Origin: Silene conica
Lineage: Eukaryota; Streptophyta; Magnoliopsida; Caryophyllales; Caryophyllaceae
Direction of reading: 5' to 3'
DNA: 64,000 bases
Assembly: GCA_029255685.2 (NCBI GenBank)
Contig: CM055317.2
Location: 68,809,460-68,873,459, forward strand
Below are positions 45,366-57,448 of the stretch, piece by piece (within the stretch, counting starts at the first letter, position 1; every line of letters starts with the position of its first letter). The translations under genes and the position numbers were made by a program. The notes under the pieces are model-generated. The model was not told the DNA's origin. It saw nothing but the letters and a program-made list of their open reading frames with translations, and did no database searches.

Positions 45366-46185
45366 ATCATGGTGGAGAATATAAAACTGACTTTTTGGTG
45401 GAATTTTGTCAGAAAATGGTTTTTATACATGAGTTCTTAGCCCCTTATACTCCCAAACAGAGTGGTATAGCCGAGAGAAAAAAATAAAACTTAAAGGATA
45501 TGATGAGTGTCATGTTATTATATTCTGGGTTATGCGATTTTATGTGGGGGGAAGTTTTTATCTACTTGTCATGTTTTAAACCGTGTACCTTAAGAAACTT
45601 GATGTAACTCCTTATGAAATCTGGAAGGTTATCCATCTATTTTGAGGTTTTTAGAGGTTTGGGGATGTTTAGCCAAAGCTGTCTTACCTGTTTTAAAAGA
45701 GACAAAATAGGACCTAAAATCGTTGATTCAGTCTTTGTGGGTTATGCTACCAACTGTGCAGCTTATAGGTTCATGACTAAGGATGTAGGTTCAGGGTTCT
45801 ATGGTTCTATCATTGAATAGTCTAGAGATGTTGTTTTCTTTGAGGACATCTTTCCCTTTGAAACTTACTTTGGGACCTGTTTTACTTGTAATGCCTTCTC
45901 CCATAAGGATAGTGTTGGTAATCCTTCACCCTATCTTGGTACATCTAGTGAACCACCGTTAGAGTCTAGAAGGAGTAAGAGACCTAGAGTTGAAAAACCT
46001 TTGGGCCTGACTTTGTTACGGAAGGGGATCTAGATGATGAGTTAGTTTATATGTATTTTGTGGAGGATGACACTAAGACCTATGATGAGGCTATGAGATC
46101 GGTTGATGCTGTCTTGTAGAAAGAGGCTATTGACAGGGAGATTGAGTCTATAATGTCTAACCACACTTGGGAATTTGTTGACTTA
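45366..46185 (+). pseudogene. Ty1/copia pol remnant, integrase to RT start
   Basis: Frame-shifted and stop-riddled. Recognisable pieces are the integrase end (DHGGEYKTDFLVEFC, PYTPKQSGIAER), a VDSVFVGYATNCAAYRF block (45725-45780) and the start of the RT domain (EIESIMSNHTWEFVDL, 46140-46182). A TAG interrupts before KEAIDREIE. The frame is cut by the CACTA element and resumes at about 50960. Confidence 0.8.
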
Positions 46186-46204
46186 TACTAGTAGAAAAAC
46201 CCCC

Positions 46205-46690
46205 TATAGCGGCGGTTGTAAATGGGCTTTTTACGGCGTTTCTTACAATTATTGGTCCGCCGTTTATTTTGGCGTCGTTTAGCCTTTGCGGCGGTTGTGC
46301 AACCGCCGCTAAAAGTGACCTATTGTGGCAGTTTTGAAACAGAACCGCCGTATTAGGTTTATATAATACGACGGTTTTTAAACAGAACCGCCGTGTTAGG
46401 TTTATATATAACGACGGGTTTTATACAGAACCGCCGTCTTAGGTTTATATAAACAACGATTTTTATACAGAACCGTCGTTTTTGGTTTATATACAACGAC
46501 GGTTCTGTAAACACAACCGCCGGTTTTGGTTTAAATAAAACGACGGTTTTTTAAAAGAATCGTCGTGTTAGATTTATATAAAACGACTGCTTATTAAAAG
46601 AACCGCCGTGTTAGGTTTATATAAAACGGTGGTTTGTAAATACAACCGTCATTTTAAGTTTATAATAAATGGTTTTTTAACCCAACCGCC
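46205..46690. repeat. CACTA subterminal repeats, left
   Basis: About ten units built on ACGACGGTTTT...AACCGCCGTNTTAGGTTTATATA, period about 55 bases, alternately inverted. The right terminus has fewer units (50640-50930). Confidence 0.75.
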
Positions 46691-47527
46691 GTTAAAAAAA
46701 ATTATAATTTTATTTTAAAAATAATTATTTTCTACGAAAATTTCGGAAGCACTTCTCCATAAATTTGATAATCCCAAATATTACTTAAATAAAATGAAAC
46801 CTGTCAATAGAAATGTAACCACATTTACAATATTTCAAACAACACAAATCCAACGTTACATCAATCTCACATAGATCACAACCAACATTAAAATAACCTC
46901 AACATCCATATTACCAAAGATAACTATAAGCGTATGAACAACATACATGCCAAAACCAATCTACTATAAGTTAACTATAAGCGTATAAATATTCTTGAGC
47001 TTCTTCCGGAGCTCAGGTTCAGGTCCCAATTGTACCTGAAACGTACACAAATTCGTGTAAGAGGCTCTGTCTAAATGTCAAGCTAACTGGATGCAAGCAA
47101 AATATTCTTGAGCTTCTGTAACTGCGATTATATTTAAAATCATTGCACTTTGATGATAACCTGTGTAAGAGCAGTGTCTGCACAGTTCCAATGGAAGGCA
47201 AAGTAACTGAGTATGCAACGTTCAAGTTCTTCAACAAGCTTAATGAAAAGTGAATCGCCATCAGGCTCCTTGGAGAAGAAAATGTAAATATTCTCCTTAA
47301 ATCCTTATCTCTTGTTTATGTAATCAGATGCCTACTTGTAGATTTGAGGGTATTGGCTTTTGTTAGGAAAACCTAGTTGCCTCGTTGTCCATGCACGTAA
47401 AGAGACATTTAGGTGTATATAGGTAAACCTTGTAAACTAACTGACCAAACCCGAAAAGAACAGCCATAAGTAGTTGTAAACCTGAATGGACCAGACTAAC
47501 AAATGACTAACCTGAAATAAAACCTTG

Positions 47528-47905
47528 TCAATCACGGCCCTGAAAATTGACATAACTAACCTGAGTACTGACCCATCTGCATATTCGAAGATGACACAAA
47601 CATAGACCGACCCAAATGGCTGAACCAACACAAAAGTTCATCAGTACAGCAACCATACTATCCATCGTAGGAAAATATCCTCTGTACCAGTGCACCAGTT
47701 GCATTTTCACTCTGTTGGTATAAATGCAATTAGAAAATATGTGCTCAATGGTTTCAGGCTGCCTCTGACAGAGGACACAAAGTTCATCAGTACAGCAGCC
47801 AATACTGTATAGTTTACTTTTCACATTCATACCTTTTTGCAATCCAAGCCTAGTAACCATCGAATGTTTTGGGATGTTCCAACTATTCCAGACTAAGGCA
47901 AACGA
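47528..47905 (-). pseudogene. zf-RVT (LINE reverse-transcriptase zinc-binding) fragment
   Basis: Minus strand encodes W-NIPKHSMVTRLGLQKGMNV, then CVLCQRQPETIEHIFSNC, the C-x2-C...H-x4-C zinc-binding region found at the 3' end of plant LINE reverse transcriptases and their host-derived relatives. No RT domain accompanies it, so it is a cargo fragment inside the CACTA element. Adjacent minus-strand frames (48070-48624) are not recognisable. Confidence 0.6.
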
Positions 47906-50640
47906 GTCATGTTGGAATTCATAATAATTCTTATTAATAACATAAATTAGTAAACCAAAATCGATATAATATCATAGATCAAGGTACTTGTAACATAATT
48001 CTAAACATGAAACAATCCTTATCCCTAACCTGAGTTTTATCTTAGAGTTCAGCAAGGCAGAGTTCAGAGTTAAGCAAGGCAGTTTTGCTTGTTGAACTTA
48101 CTGATGACATGGTTGCCTTCGACTCTATCTATCATTGAAGACACTGCAGAATGAATTGCCATGAAAATAGAAAAATAATCAAAAACAAAAGGATGTATTG
48201 AGTGAGAACTTACCATGATTGAGGCAATATTAATCCCCACAAGAACCCTATAACAAATTCCAGTGACATACCCGACTTGCAAAAGACAGATCAGTCAGAA
48301 TCACCATCATCAAAGTGAACATGCAATATTAATCCCCACAATCAGAATCACCCAGACTAGAAAGCAACAGACCATAGCATCCCATCTGCAACATGTTGTA
48401 CTCCATCCTCTGAACACAGTCTGCATCTGCTGAGATTTGGACTCCAATGCACCAACTCCCAGCAACTGCAATTTAGCATCAAACCAGAACAGCGGACAAC
48501 AAGCCTGAAAGTAACAGACTGCAAATGAAACTCCCAGACCAGCAACAGTTTGCAATTGAAAAAAGATGCTAAACACAACACAACAAAAATCCTCATGCCA
48601 AAAAAGCATCAGAATCAGCAGCAAACAATGCTGAATCCTCCTGCCTGCAGCTACTGATAGCCCAACTCACTAAAGAACTGCAAATGCTGAAAAACCCGTC
48701 AAAACTCCACAGCATCAGAACTGCACACGCTACTGGTGGCGTGCATAAACTACAAATTTCACATATATGCTAACAATTTCAGAAGGACGATGGATTCCTA
48801 TGAACAGTCGATGATTACGTTCCTTGCAGAGGTGGTATGTAGCAGCAGCTAAGGATATTGGCGATGAGTCCTTCGCAGACGAGTTCCTTGACTTGTGGAC
48901 TGTAGCCATTATAAAATATCAGAGTGCTCGAAGATTTGAGGGAAATCCAGCCAGATACTAATCATACTCCAGACCTGGGCAGAGTTAAGCAGCACTGAAC
49001 TAGCAACAACAACAGATTAGCGCTAAAACCAGCAGACAACAAACTAAACCAAATGCAGCAGTACGAATGCAACGAGGCACACCTAATAATCCGATAGAAC
49101 CACAAAATTTAGTGAACTAAAACCAACCCAACCTCAAGGGAACAAATGACCTGAGTTTGAACAAACCTAAGGCGACCTGTGATCCTAGTCTCCTACAGTT
49201 ACCCTGAATTTTTCAATGAATGGAAATAGATAAGTGAACTTTTGCTGAAAGCATCTTAGAAAGTGAACATAATTCTGACTGAAATCATTAAAAACAAGCA
49301 AATTAACTTGGAATCTCATCTAACAGATAGGTAAGTGCTGGTGCGAGGCTATTCACTAAACATAAGGCATAAAAAAGAAAAAGAAGGATTTTATAGCGGG
49401 GAAGCCTCACCGCCATGGCTGCTTTTCGCGCGATCAGGAGCATTCTCTCTTTGGAATCCTCTATCTACGAAATCTTATATTATTAGTCACACTTCCTACT
49501 TTCAAAAGTATATCTCATTTTAAAAGAAAACTAAATAGCCATAAGTGCACCTATGAGTCCATAGTATGATCTGCGTTCTCGGGAGCGTTGTCTCTTGAGT
49601 ATACTCATTACCAGACAACGGGCACTACTCTAGGACAAATTTTGATCGCCGCCTTGAAAAAAGAGAAGGCATAGTCAAAACCAAACCAAAAGAAACTTGT
49701 TGGGAAAGTCTTTGGATAGTAAAGGCTTAATTGAAGCTTGTTCAGAAGCAATGGCTGACGCTGATGGAACGAGTGTGCAAATTACCGGAGTAAGGAAGGT
49801 TACAAAACAAAGATAAAAAGTGAATAACCAGATCTTTACCCACCGAGTATACGTTTAGTATAAACTGCGTCTTTTGTAAATCCTTCGCAAACCTGATCTA
49901 ATCTCTAACCTTCTTTTGCTTGAGTTTGCCTTCGAAAGAGGTGCTTATGAAGGTGTCGTTACTCAGTATCCTAAGAATTTCAATGAACATCTTGCTTTCT
50001 GGCATCAAATTGGTTCAAAACATTGACAAACAAAAATATGGGCTTCTACTCATTGAAATTCTAATTTCAATTGATTATGTTATTGTATATATCTTTAGTC
50101 TCTAATGTTAGTCAGATTGATTGATATTCTTACAGGTTGCAGGTCTACCAACAAACATTATAATCAATAGAATTAGGGTTTGGGAAATTGGGGAAAATGA
50201 AGATTTGAAAACTGAATTGGGTGTTTAAACTTACCAGGAAAGAATAAGTGGTAACGGTCAAGGATAGCGACGGGCGGAGGACAACGTTGGTGGTTGCGAA
50301 CAACGGTGGCATCAGAAGGAAGGAGAAAGAGAAGACGAAGGAGGGAGAAAGGGATTGACTGAAAGGGAGTGACTAAGAAAGAGAAGGCAAATGTATTGTA
50401 GATGTCAGAAATTGGAGAAATTGAAGATGACAAACATTGAAGATATGGTACTGTTCTTCGTTCTGAAAAAAATGAAAGATGATTCCAGTGAATGTCGAAG
50501 ACATTCTAGTCGTGATTTGTGACTCGTGAGTTTCTTTTTTTAAGGGTTTTTTATTTTATTATTATTAATTATTATTCTTAAATATATTAGTTAATTTTAC
50601 TTAATAAATAAAGTATTTTAGATATATTATTTGAATGGTA
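47906..50640. other. CACTA interior, cargo of unknown origin
   Basis: 47.9-49.3 kb is CAGCAA/CTGAAA-rich, transcript-like and without an intact ORF. 49.38-49.96 kb is less AT-rich (AGCGGGGAAGCCTCACCGCC and onward) and may be organellar in origin. A minus-strand frame at 50173-50433 begins in a GAGAAAG-rich stretch and is not convincing. Confidence 0.35.
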
Positions 50641-50955
50641 TTGACGACGGTTCTAGTTAAAACCGCCACAAAAACATATAACGGTGGTTCTTTAATGAAA
50701 AAGTGTTGTCAAGTATTATTTGCTTTAACGGCGGTTGTTAATACAACCGCCGTAATTGACTTATAGTGGCGTTTCTTATCTAGAACCGCCGTAAATATCT
50801 ACTTCTATTACGGCGGTTCTTAATTTAAACCGCCGCAATAGACCTCTTACACCTTAAAAAATTCCCTCCCGCCAATTTTGTTGGCTTTTTACGACGGTTC
50901 TTTTAGAACCGCCGCGATATAGGCGTCGCCGTAGGGGTATTTTCTACTAGTGATA

Positions 50956-51665
50956 TATTACCTCGTGGTTGTAAGCCAATAGGATGTAAATGGGTGTTCA
51001 GAAAGAAACTCAAATCTCATGGAACTATCGATAATTTTAAGGCCAGACTGGTGGTTAAAAGCCACACCTCTTTTTTTTCCGGTTACTAAGTTTGCCTCCA
51101 TTCGAGTGATGTTTGCTTTTGCTTCCATGTATAACTTGCTTGGTCAAGGACATAAAGTTTGTAAACTTGTTAAATCGTTTTATGGACTTAAACAGACACC
51201 GAAACAATGGTATGAAAAGTTTTATAGTGTGTTTGTTTCTCTTGGTTTTAAAACTAGCAATGCTCATACATGTATCTATATGAAGTCTAATGCTAGTGAA
51301 AGTGTTTGCATAACTCTCTATGTTGATGATTTGCTTATCTTTGGGACATCATTAGAAGTTATTAATTCTACTAAGAATATGCTTAAAACTTTTTTTGAAA
51401 TAAAAGACATCGGTGAGGTTGATGTCATTCTTGGTTTAAGAGTTTTAAAGACTAGTAAAGGGTTTTGTCTTAGTCAGGCTCATTATGTAGAGAAAATTCT
51501 AAAGAAGTTTGGATATCTTGATATTGAGCCTACAAGGACATTATCATTGAGGTGCTTTGATCCGTTTCCTTAGATATTTAAAAGGTACTGCTGATTTTGG
51601 TTTATCTTATTGTGGTTATCCTCCTATATTAGAAGGATATTGTGATGCTAACTGGCTCTCTGACA
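50956..51665 (+). pseudogene. Ty1/copia pol remnant, RT to RNase H
   Basis: Continuation of the copia split by the CACTA element: LPRGCKPIGCKWVFRKKL, then SFYGLKQTPKQWYEKF, the catalytic YVDDLLIFG (about 51317) and DIGEVDVILGLRV, then the RNase H start ([12 protein letters not shown]). At least one frameshift between 51040 and 51100 and another near 51570. It ends abruptly against the TGACACCC sequence at about 51670. Confidence 0.8.
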
Positions 51666-52043
51666 CCCGTCGTTGAGGGGTGCCAAAGATAAGATTTATA
51701 AAACCTCGGCTTAGACTAGATAGCGAAAGTCAAGGGTCGAACCACAAGGAAGTGGGGAGTGTTTATTGTTTAAGGTCAATGTTTTAAGGTAACAAATTGG
51801 GGGTTTGATTGTTGGTTGTCACTAAGTCTAAAATAAAGACAGTCAAAGAAACAAGAAAATAAGAATGAGATAAAACTTATGGTAAAACGGATGCTAGGAT
51901 GTTCGGGTAGTAAATAGCTACGATGGTATAAATCCTAAATCAACATGTATTGCAGTCGCGTAAGGGGTGCAACATATCCTTTCGGTCTATGGTACCTAAT
52001 AGCTCCTTTCGGCCTATGCTATTAGTTCCTAGGTCTCACGAAT

Positions 52044-53609
52044 TGATATGCTATATTTTTATATACTTTTCATCCCCATTTTAGCTCATGTTTTATTATC
52101 GTTTACACTATTTTATTTTGTTTATTGAGCTAATTCCGTGTTCTAGGTAAATTGTACGTGGTTTAGCGGTTTTTGTAGGAGTTTCATATTTCTCTTACAT
52201 TTTGACATTTACCGAGCATCGGAGCTAAACAAAGTCGAGACAAGCATTTTCCGAGTCGTAGAAGTGACGAAAAAAGAAAGAAAGTCAACAAGAAGTCAAC
52301 ACTTGAAGAACATAATGTGCAAAGCATGACAAAAGCTACCATTACATCATCCTAAAAGCGTCATCAAAGAACTCAAGTGTAAAAAATTGACGAAATGCGG
52401 AGAACTTGGACAGTGTTTTCACCCCGGTCGGGGTGGCCGTAATCTCGCGTATTTTGGTCCAGATTCAAGGAATGCGTACGTTTTTGTTCTTGCCCCGGTC
52501 CGGGGTGGCTGTAATTTGCCCCGCCTCCTCATCACTATATATACCCCCTTGTTTTCAATCATTTGGGGCATGCATTTTGAGAGAGAAGAGATAGATTAGA
52601 AATCATTTTCTTGAGCATCATTAAGCTTGTAAGAATTACTCTATGTTTTAGTTCATTTTCTTTATAAAAATCATTCTTCATTTACTCAAGCATTTCCCGA
52701 AACTATTCGCATTTCATCTTCCGAGTTCTTATTCCGTTAATTTCCAGTATTATCTTTCTTTACAGTTTTCATTCATTATCGTCATCATGTTTATCTTAGT
52801 TAATAGAATAGATAATCTAGCTTACAAAGCCACGTGTTAGTAGTTCTATAACTAGGGAGGGGAAGCCTTGTAGATTAGTCATTGAAATCATGTCAAAGGA
52901 GTAATTTTACATTGTCATTTGTTGATTATTTACATGCTTGTTCCATTTACACTAATTACGATCATTGACTATAACTATTGATTAACCATCACTCTCATTC
53001 TAAGATCGAAAGCCTGAATAAGACATGATTAATTGATAGTCGTAGTTGTGATTATAATTGTTGGTCATAATCATTGGTGAATCATTATTCTTATTCCTAA
53101 GATCGAAAGCCTGGAATTGAACTTGGTTGATCAATGATTATGGGTTGCAATTAGCTTGTTATTCCATTCCTAAGATCGAAAGCCTGGAATTGAATTAGAT
53201 AAGGCATGTTATTTTATATTGTCCCAATGTACGCGAGAGCTAGTTGGAAGTCAATGTATGGTTAGACTCTAGGCCGCGAGGTAATTGTTATAAACCTAAT
53301 CAACAAGTGACGATGTATTGCTTACGAACTTTGACGTGAATAAACTTCTTATATTTATATGTGTGACCCCATCTCCCTAGTGTTTTTATACCATTGTTTA
53401 CATCCTTAATATTTGTTTTATCTAGTTTACATAAACCTCAAACAAACCCCAAAATTTGTGACCGACCTCGATAGATTTCTCTCCATAGCTAATCACAATT
53501 ACATTTCCGTCTCCCTGTGGTTCGACCCCTTCTTCCCTATCTACATTAATTTGTATGTTAGTCAAGTCTAGGGACTTTTATCTTTGGTAGGTGTGCGACT
53601 AGCCTGTCA
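52044..53609 (+). mobile_element. Solo LTR (1,566 bp) with 5-bp TSD
   Basis: Starts TGATATGCTATA and ends GACTAGCCTGTCA, flanked by perfect CGAAT copies (52039-52043, 53610-53614). Holds a promoter-like CACTATATATACCCC at about 52531 and a CCCTGTGGTTCGACCCC block near its end, typical of Ty3/gypsy Tat/Athila-type LTRs. No internal retroviral genes, so it arose by LTR-LTR recombination. Confidence 0.85.
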
Positions 53610-53824
53610 CGAATATTGGGTGTCAACAATAAGGGTGATTCCTAAATTCTAGGTCACATACCTTTCAGTCTTAAGTAACCTAGCCGTCTTAAAGCGTTAA
53701 CCAATGCCCTTCCCGTATCTTTCAATCTTGGGTAGGTCATTACTAACATCCTACAAGTCTCCTTTCAGTCTCATTATAGGTTGTTATAGTCGACGAAGCA
53801 AAACAGTCTGAAAACGTACGCAGG

Positions 53825-54540
53825 TTGGTCGACCGACCAGCTATTCCGGTCGACCGACCAACCACCTCAGTCGACCGACCAGTTAAGTTGGTCGGCCGAC
53901 CAAAGTCTGGTACAGGCAGAATCGGGGGTTATACCATCTATGCAAATTACTCCCTACATCCTAACATATGCAATTAGCTACTCATGAATGCGGAAATAAT
54001 AACAATAACATTAATAAAAACGGAATTCATGGTGAACATTAATCTAAACATGCGATGAACAATATGGCTTTGGGATTCTAAACTAAACCGGATGCTAATA
54101 ATTCTATAAAGATAACAATATTAAAACTAAATCAAAGGGGTATTACCGCAGAAGGAATTAGGGCAGAAAAGAAAGAAGCTTTATTGAATCCGCGTGGAAA
54201 GATTGTTGAACAATGAATATAAAACTAAAGAACAGTGTTTGAGTAAAAACTAGAGTACTTGTTGTAAAACTAGATTAAGAACTGAGTAATGAACTAAATA
54301 ATGATAAGATGTAGCTCTACTTTACCCTAATCACGAAATTAGGCTTTAAGTAGGCGAAAACAATAGCTTCCTCTTGACTTAATCACGCGAATGGGCTTTG
54401 CGGAGAATTCTGGATCTGCGCGCTGGTCGACCGACCAGGTGAAGCGGCCGGTCGACCGAATGTCGGGCTTGGTGGACTTTTGATCTTAAAATAGCAGGTC
54501 TTCTGGTCGACCGACCAGGGTAGTCGGCCGGACGACCGGT
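53825..54540. repeat. GGTCGACCGACC palindrome cluster
   Basis: GGTCGACCGACC or close variants (GGTCGGCCGACC, GGTCGACCGAATG) at about 53827, 53847, 53870, 53891, 54424, 54448 and 54503. The same motif is found at 43268-43640. Confidence 0.8.
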
Positions 54541-54904
54541 TTTCCTGTGTATCAGCCTTGATTTCGTCTGATTTTGATCTTTTGGTACTTGGTATGCGCT
54601 TTGAGTTGTTATGATTTTTAGTTCGTAATCGTAAACTAATCTCGTTATTGTCATTAATCGTTGAAAATTGTTGAAAACCGTTGTTCGAATCGCTCGTTGA
54701 AATCGTTGAAAACCGTTGATCGAATCGCTATTAAACCGTATTTTATTTTAGTGAGAAACCGACACTTTTTTTTTAATGAATTGTAGTCCAATATTGCTAA
54801 ATTGTCAAATAAATATAAAAGGCTGAATAAGGGCAAAGTTGGTAGTTCATGTAAAAGTGGCGACGATAATTAGAAATTTGTCGACGACCTTTAGCATGAC
54901 CCTT

Positions 54905-55764
54905 GTTTTTTCATCAAGGCCCGTAATTCTTTGATGGACCAACATAGCGGCCCAACAAATCCCATTTTTCATCAAATCATCCATTTTAGATTTAACACTT
55001 ATTAGATGAACAAAGTTCCCAAACTGGATAGTGGGTAGTGGCGGGTCGTACGTAGATCGAGTATCTGCAATCAACAAGCAATACATATCCGTCTCGCCCG
55101 GTAATTTTTGGGCACGGGCAATGGACAACCACATAAATGCAGCTAGAGCTTGAAATGATGAGTTTGTGTTATTGTTATTATTATTACTATTACTATTACT
55201 ATTAACTTCTGCTTTGAGCCTAGCTATAGTCTCGACACTAAAATAAAAGGCTCGTAATCTCAAACGAGGATCCACACTAAAACGGGTAATAGACCCACTC
55301 TCTGAATAAGGGGGTTTAAGAACTGGCCCATACCCATCAGCAAACATAGCCTTAAAATGAGGCTTCTTAATTTCGTCCCCTTGACCCATAAATACTTTAG
55401 ACAAAGCCATAATAAATTGAATTACTGAAATACCATCTCCTTACGAATGATTCATGGTAAACCCGATAACTACACCATCAACCAGATCCGTTACTTGAAC
55501 AGATAAAAGTGGTCTATTATGACCATCATAGTTGACTACTCCCAGTTCACCCATATCGAAAAAAGACCATATAAAACGAGAACTACTTTTATAACATGTA
55601 ACAGTGTCATTTACCGTGACCTTACACTCTTCAGTGCCACTAGCATGAATGATTGTTGCACCATGACCTTTGTTCGGGTCTACGTAGACCCAAGAAGATT
55701 GATCGTCGTACTTGACTGTCGAAAGATGTCCAGCTAATGGGTAAAAGTCGATAAGGGCTATCGA
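54905..55764 (-). pseudogene. BAHD acyltransferase pseudogene
   Basis: Internal part of a gene closely related to the acyltransferase at 25141-26523, about residues 70-355. Homology ends at about 55764 on the N-terminal side and at about 54905 on the C-terminal side, so the start and the DFGWG region are lost. A TAA lies in the catalytic HxxxD motif, in place of its third residue (HS-stop-GD, near 55441). An in-frame AAT/AGT expansion gives a poly-Asn/Ser stretch (about 55175-55210). Confidence 0.85.
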
Positions 55765-55776
55765 TAGACCTGTCAA

Positions 55777-56278
55777 ACGGGTCCAACGGGCGGCTTACGG
55801 ATCACGTAGATACGGGTTCGGATAAAATACGGGTCAGGTGTATTTCGGGTCGGGTGAAATACAGGTTAATTCTATACGGTTTCCGGGTAAAAATACGGGT
55901 CAATCAACATCATTTCCGCGCATTTTTAAAACTTCTTTTATATCGTAATTCCTGCCCATTATACATTTTTTCTCCTCTTACTCGTCTTAGTCAACGTAGT
56001 TGTCATCATTTTCGACATCACCACCAACATCACCATTGTTATCGTCGTCATCACCCTCACTAACTCGCTAAGTACGATAATGAGACTCAGATAAGATAAC
56101 AATAATGATGATGTGACATGTGATATGAGGTGATGAAGTGGAAGTGTTGACGCGAGGTGCGGTTCAGTTCGATACGGTGAAAATTATTATTTGGCACACA
56201 TTTCGAGGTGATGATGTGGCAATGATGATGTGGAATGAAGTGTAAGTGACAGTGTGACACACATTTCGATGAGGATGA
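55777..56278. other. Intergenic, short tandem motifs
   Basis: ATACGGGT/CGGGTCGGGT repeats (55800-55910), then CATCA/ATGATG-rich DNA. Nothing coding. The break between this and the gag remnant lies near 56279. Confidence 0.45.
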
Positions 56279-57433
56279 GTTCCAAAGTGGGATGATATCA
56301 AATCCAAGGAGAGACGTGATTTTGCCAAAAGAAATTACAAGAACAAAGTCATGAGTGCTATTTGGGGTATGTCTGATTCCGATGAGGATGAGTTCCTTGA
56401 GGAAGAATTGGATGCAAAGTTGAGCATCTCATCAAAATCAAAAACAGAAACGTCAAAATCATCAAAGAAAGAAGCTGCCATATGTCTCATGGCCCACTCG
56501 GTTGATTCAAGTTCCGACTCCGAAAGCGAGGTAAAATGTCTAAAGAAGAAGGCCCGCGCCTTTTCTAAAGACAAAATCTGTCTTCTGTTAGATGATTTTA
56601 TTGATAAGTGTCGTGTCCAAGGAAATAAACTCATTGCCATGCAAGATGAAATCGAAAGTATTGCCGAGGAAAATGTCAATCTAAAGGAGAGTCTAACAGA
56701 GGTAGATCAAACATGTACAATAACGAAACTAGAAAAGGAAGTCAAAATGCTTCGAAAACAAAATCAGTGTCTTGTGAATAAAGCTGAAAAAACTCATGCA
56801 ACAGTCCCATGCAATGTTGAATCTGAACTAGTAAAAGAGGTCGAGTCTCTAAAAAGAAAAGTTTCATCTCTTACAAAGGAACGTGACTCCCTCTTGGTTG
56901 AATTTACTTCATGCAAACTTGATAACAAACAACTAGAGGAAGTTGCGATCTTATTAAGTGATGAAACTAGTCATATCAAAGGAAAAGTTGATAAACTTGA
57001 AAAAACGAATCTAGATCAACTTAAGGAAATAGAAACCTTGACCAAAGAATTGACTGATGCAAAGCAATTCTATCTCAAATGGGAAGGAAGTCAGAATGTC
57101 TTAGAATTCTTGTTAAAGCAATCCAAAGAAAATGAAAAGGCTTTAAAAAACTCTGGACTTGGTTTCAGATGCAACAGTAGCACACACTGTTGCAACCGAA
57201 ACCAAGACCCAAGTCAAAGAGATTTCAGACGACGTAAGTATGCTGGACTACCTGAATACATTACATGCTATTATTGTGGAATGACCGGTCATGAGTTCAA
57301 TGGTTGTCCTAAAAGAGAACTTGACCTAAAAAGAAACACCAAAGTTGCACAAGAAATATGGGTCAAAAAGGACTCGGTGTCTAGTGTTAAGAAGGGACCC
57401 AAACTTGTTTGGGTTCCTAAACTAACTGTTTGA
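56279..57433 (+). CDS. SIRE-like copia gag (5'-truncated)
   Basis: C-terminal part of a long SIRE/Maximus-type Gag: acidic DSDEDEFLEEELD region, lysine-rich stretch, long coiled coil (about residues 110-270 of the open frame) and a CCHC zinc knuckle C-YYC-GMTGH-EFNGC. The first Met at 56351 is internal; homologous sequence starts about 56279 after a stop, with the capsid N-terminal part and 5' LTR missing. It ends in TGA (57431-57433) in the same frame as pol. Confidence 0.8.
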   Translation, partial: VPKWDDIKSKERRDFAKRNYKNKVMSAIWGMSDSDEDEFLEEELDAKLSISSKSKTETSKSSKKEAAICLMAHSVDSSSDSESEVKCLKKKARAFSKDKICLLLDDFIDKCRVQGNKLIAMQDEIESIAEENVNLKESLTEVDQTCTITKLEKEVKMLRKQNQCLVNKAEKTHATVPCNVESELVKEVESLKRKVSSLTKERDSLLVEFTSCKLDNKQLEEVAILLSDETSHIKGKVDKLEKTNLDQLKEIETLTKELTDAKQFYLKWEGSQNVLEFLLKQSKENEKALKNSGLGFRCNSSTHCCNRNQDPSQRDFRRRKYAGLPEYITCYYCGMTGHEFNGCPKRELDLKRNTKVAQEIWVKKDSVSSVKKGPKLVWVPKLTV

Positions 57434-57448
57434 TTTGCGTAGGCATTA

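Larger units (their letters stand above)
46186..50952. mobile_element. CACTA-type transposon inserted in copia pol
   Basis: Left end TACTAGTAGAAAAAC and right end GTATTTTCTACTAGTG are inverted, the right being the canonical CACTAGTAGAAAA. The first left base is C-to-T. Possible TSDs are TTA/ATA, one mismatch. Subterminal arrays of GGCGGTT/AACCGCC motifs (46205-46690, 50640-50930) are the transposase-binding style repeats of CACTA elements. No transposase was recognised. The interior includes a zf-RVT fragment and possible organelle-like DNA, so this is a non-autonomous, cargo-carrying copy. Confidence 0.75.
51671..54650 (-). other. Probable minus-strand LTR region, split by a solo LTR
   Basis: Begins TGACACCCGTCG; its reverse complement ends ...TTATCTTTGGCACCCC...GGGTGTCA after a CTTGTGGTTCGACCC block, the same end signature as the solo LTR at 52044-53609. 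Continues past that insertion (53615 on). The far boundary was not found. A GGTCGACCGACC cluster is included at 53820-54550. Confidence 0.35.

Noticed and set aside
48070..48624. Overlapping minus-strand ORFs in the CACTA interior
   Set aside because: No recognisable domain; low-complexity CAGCA/CTGAA-rich sequence.
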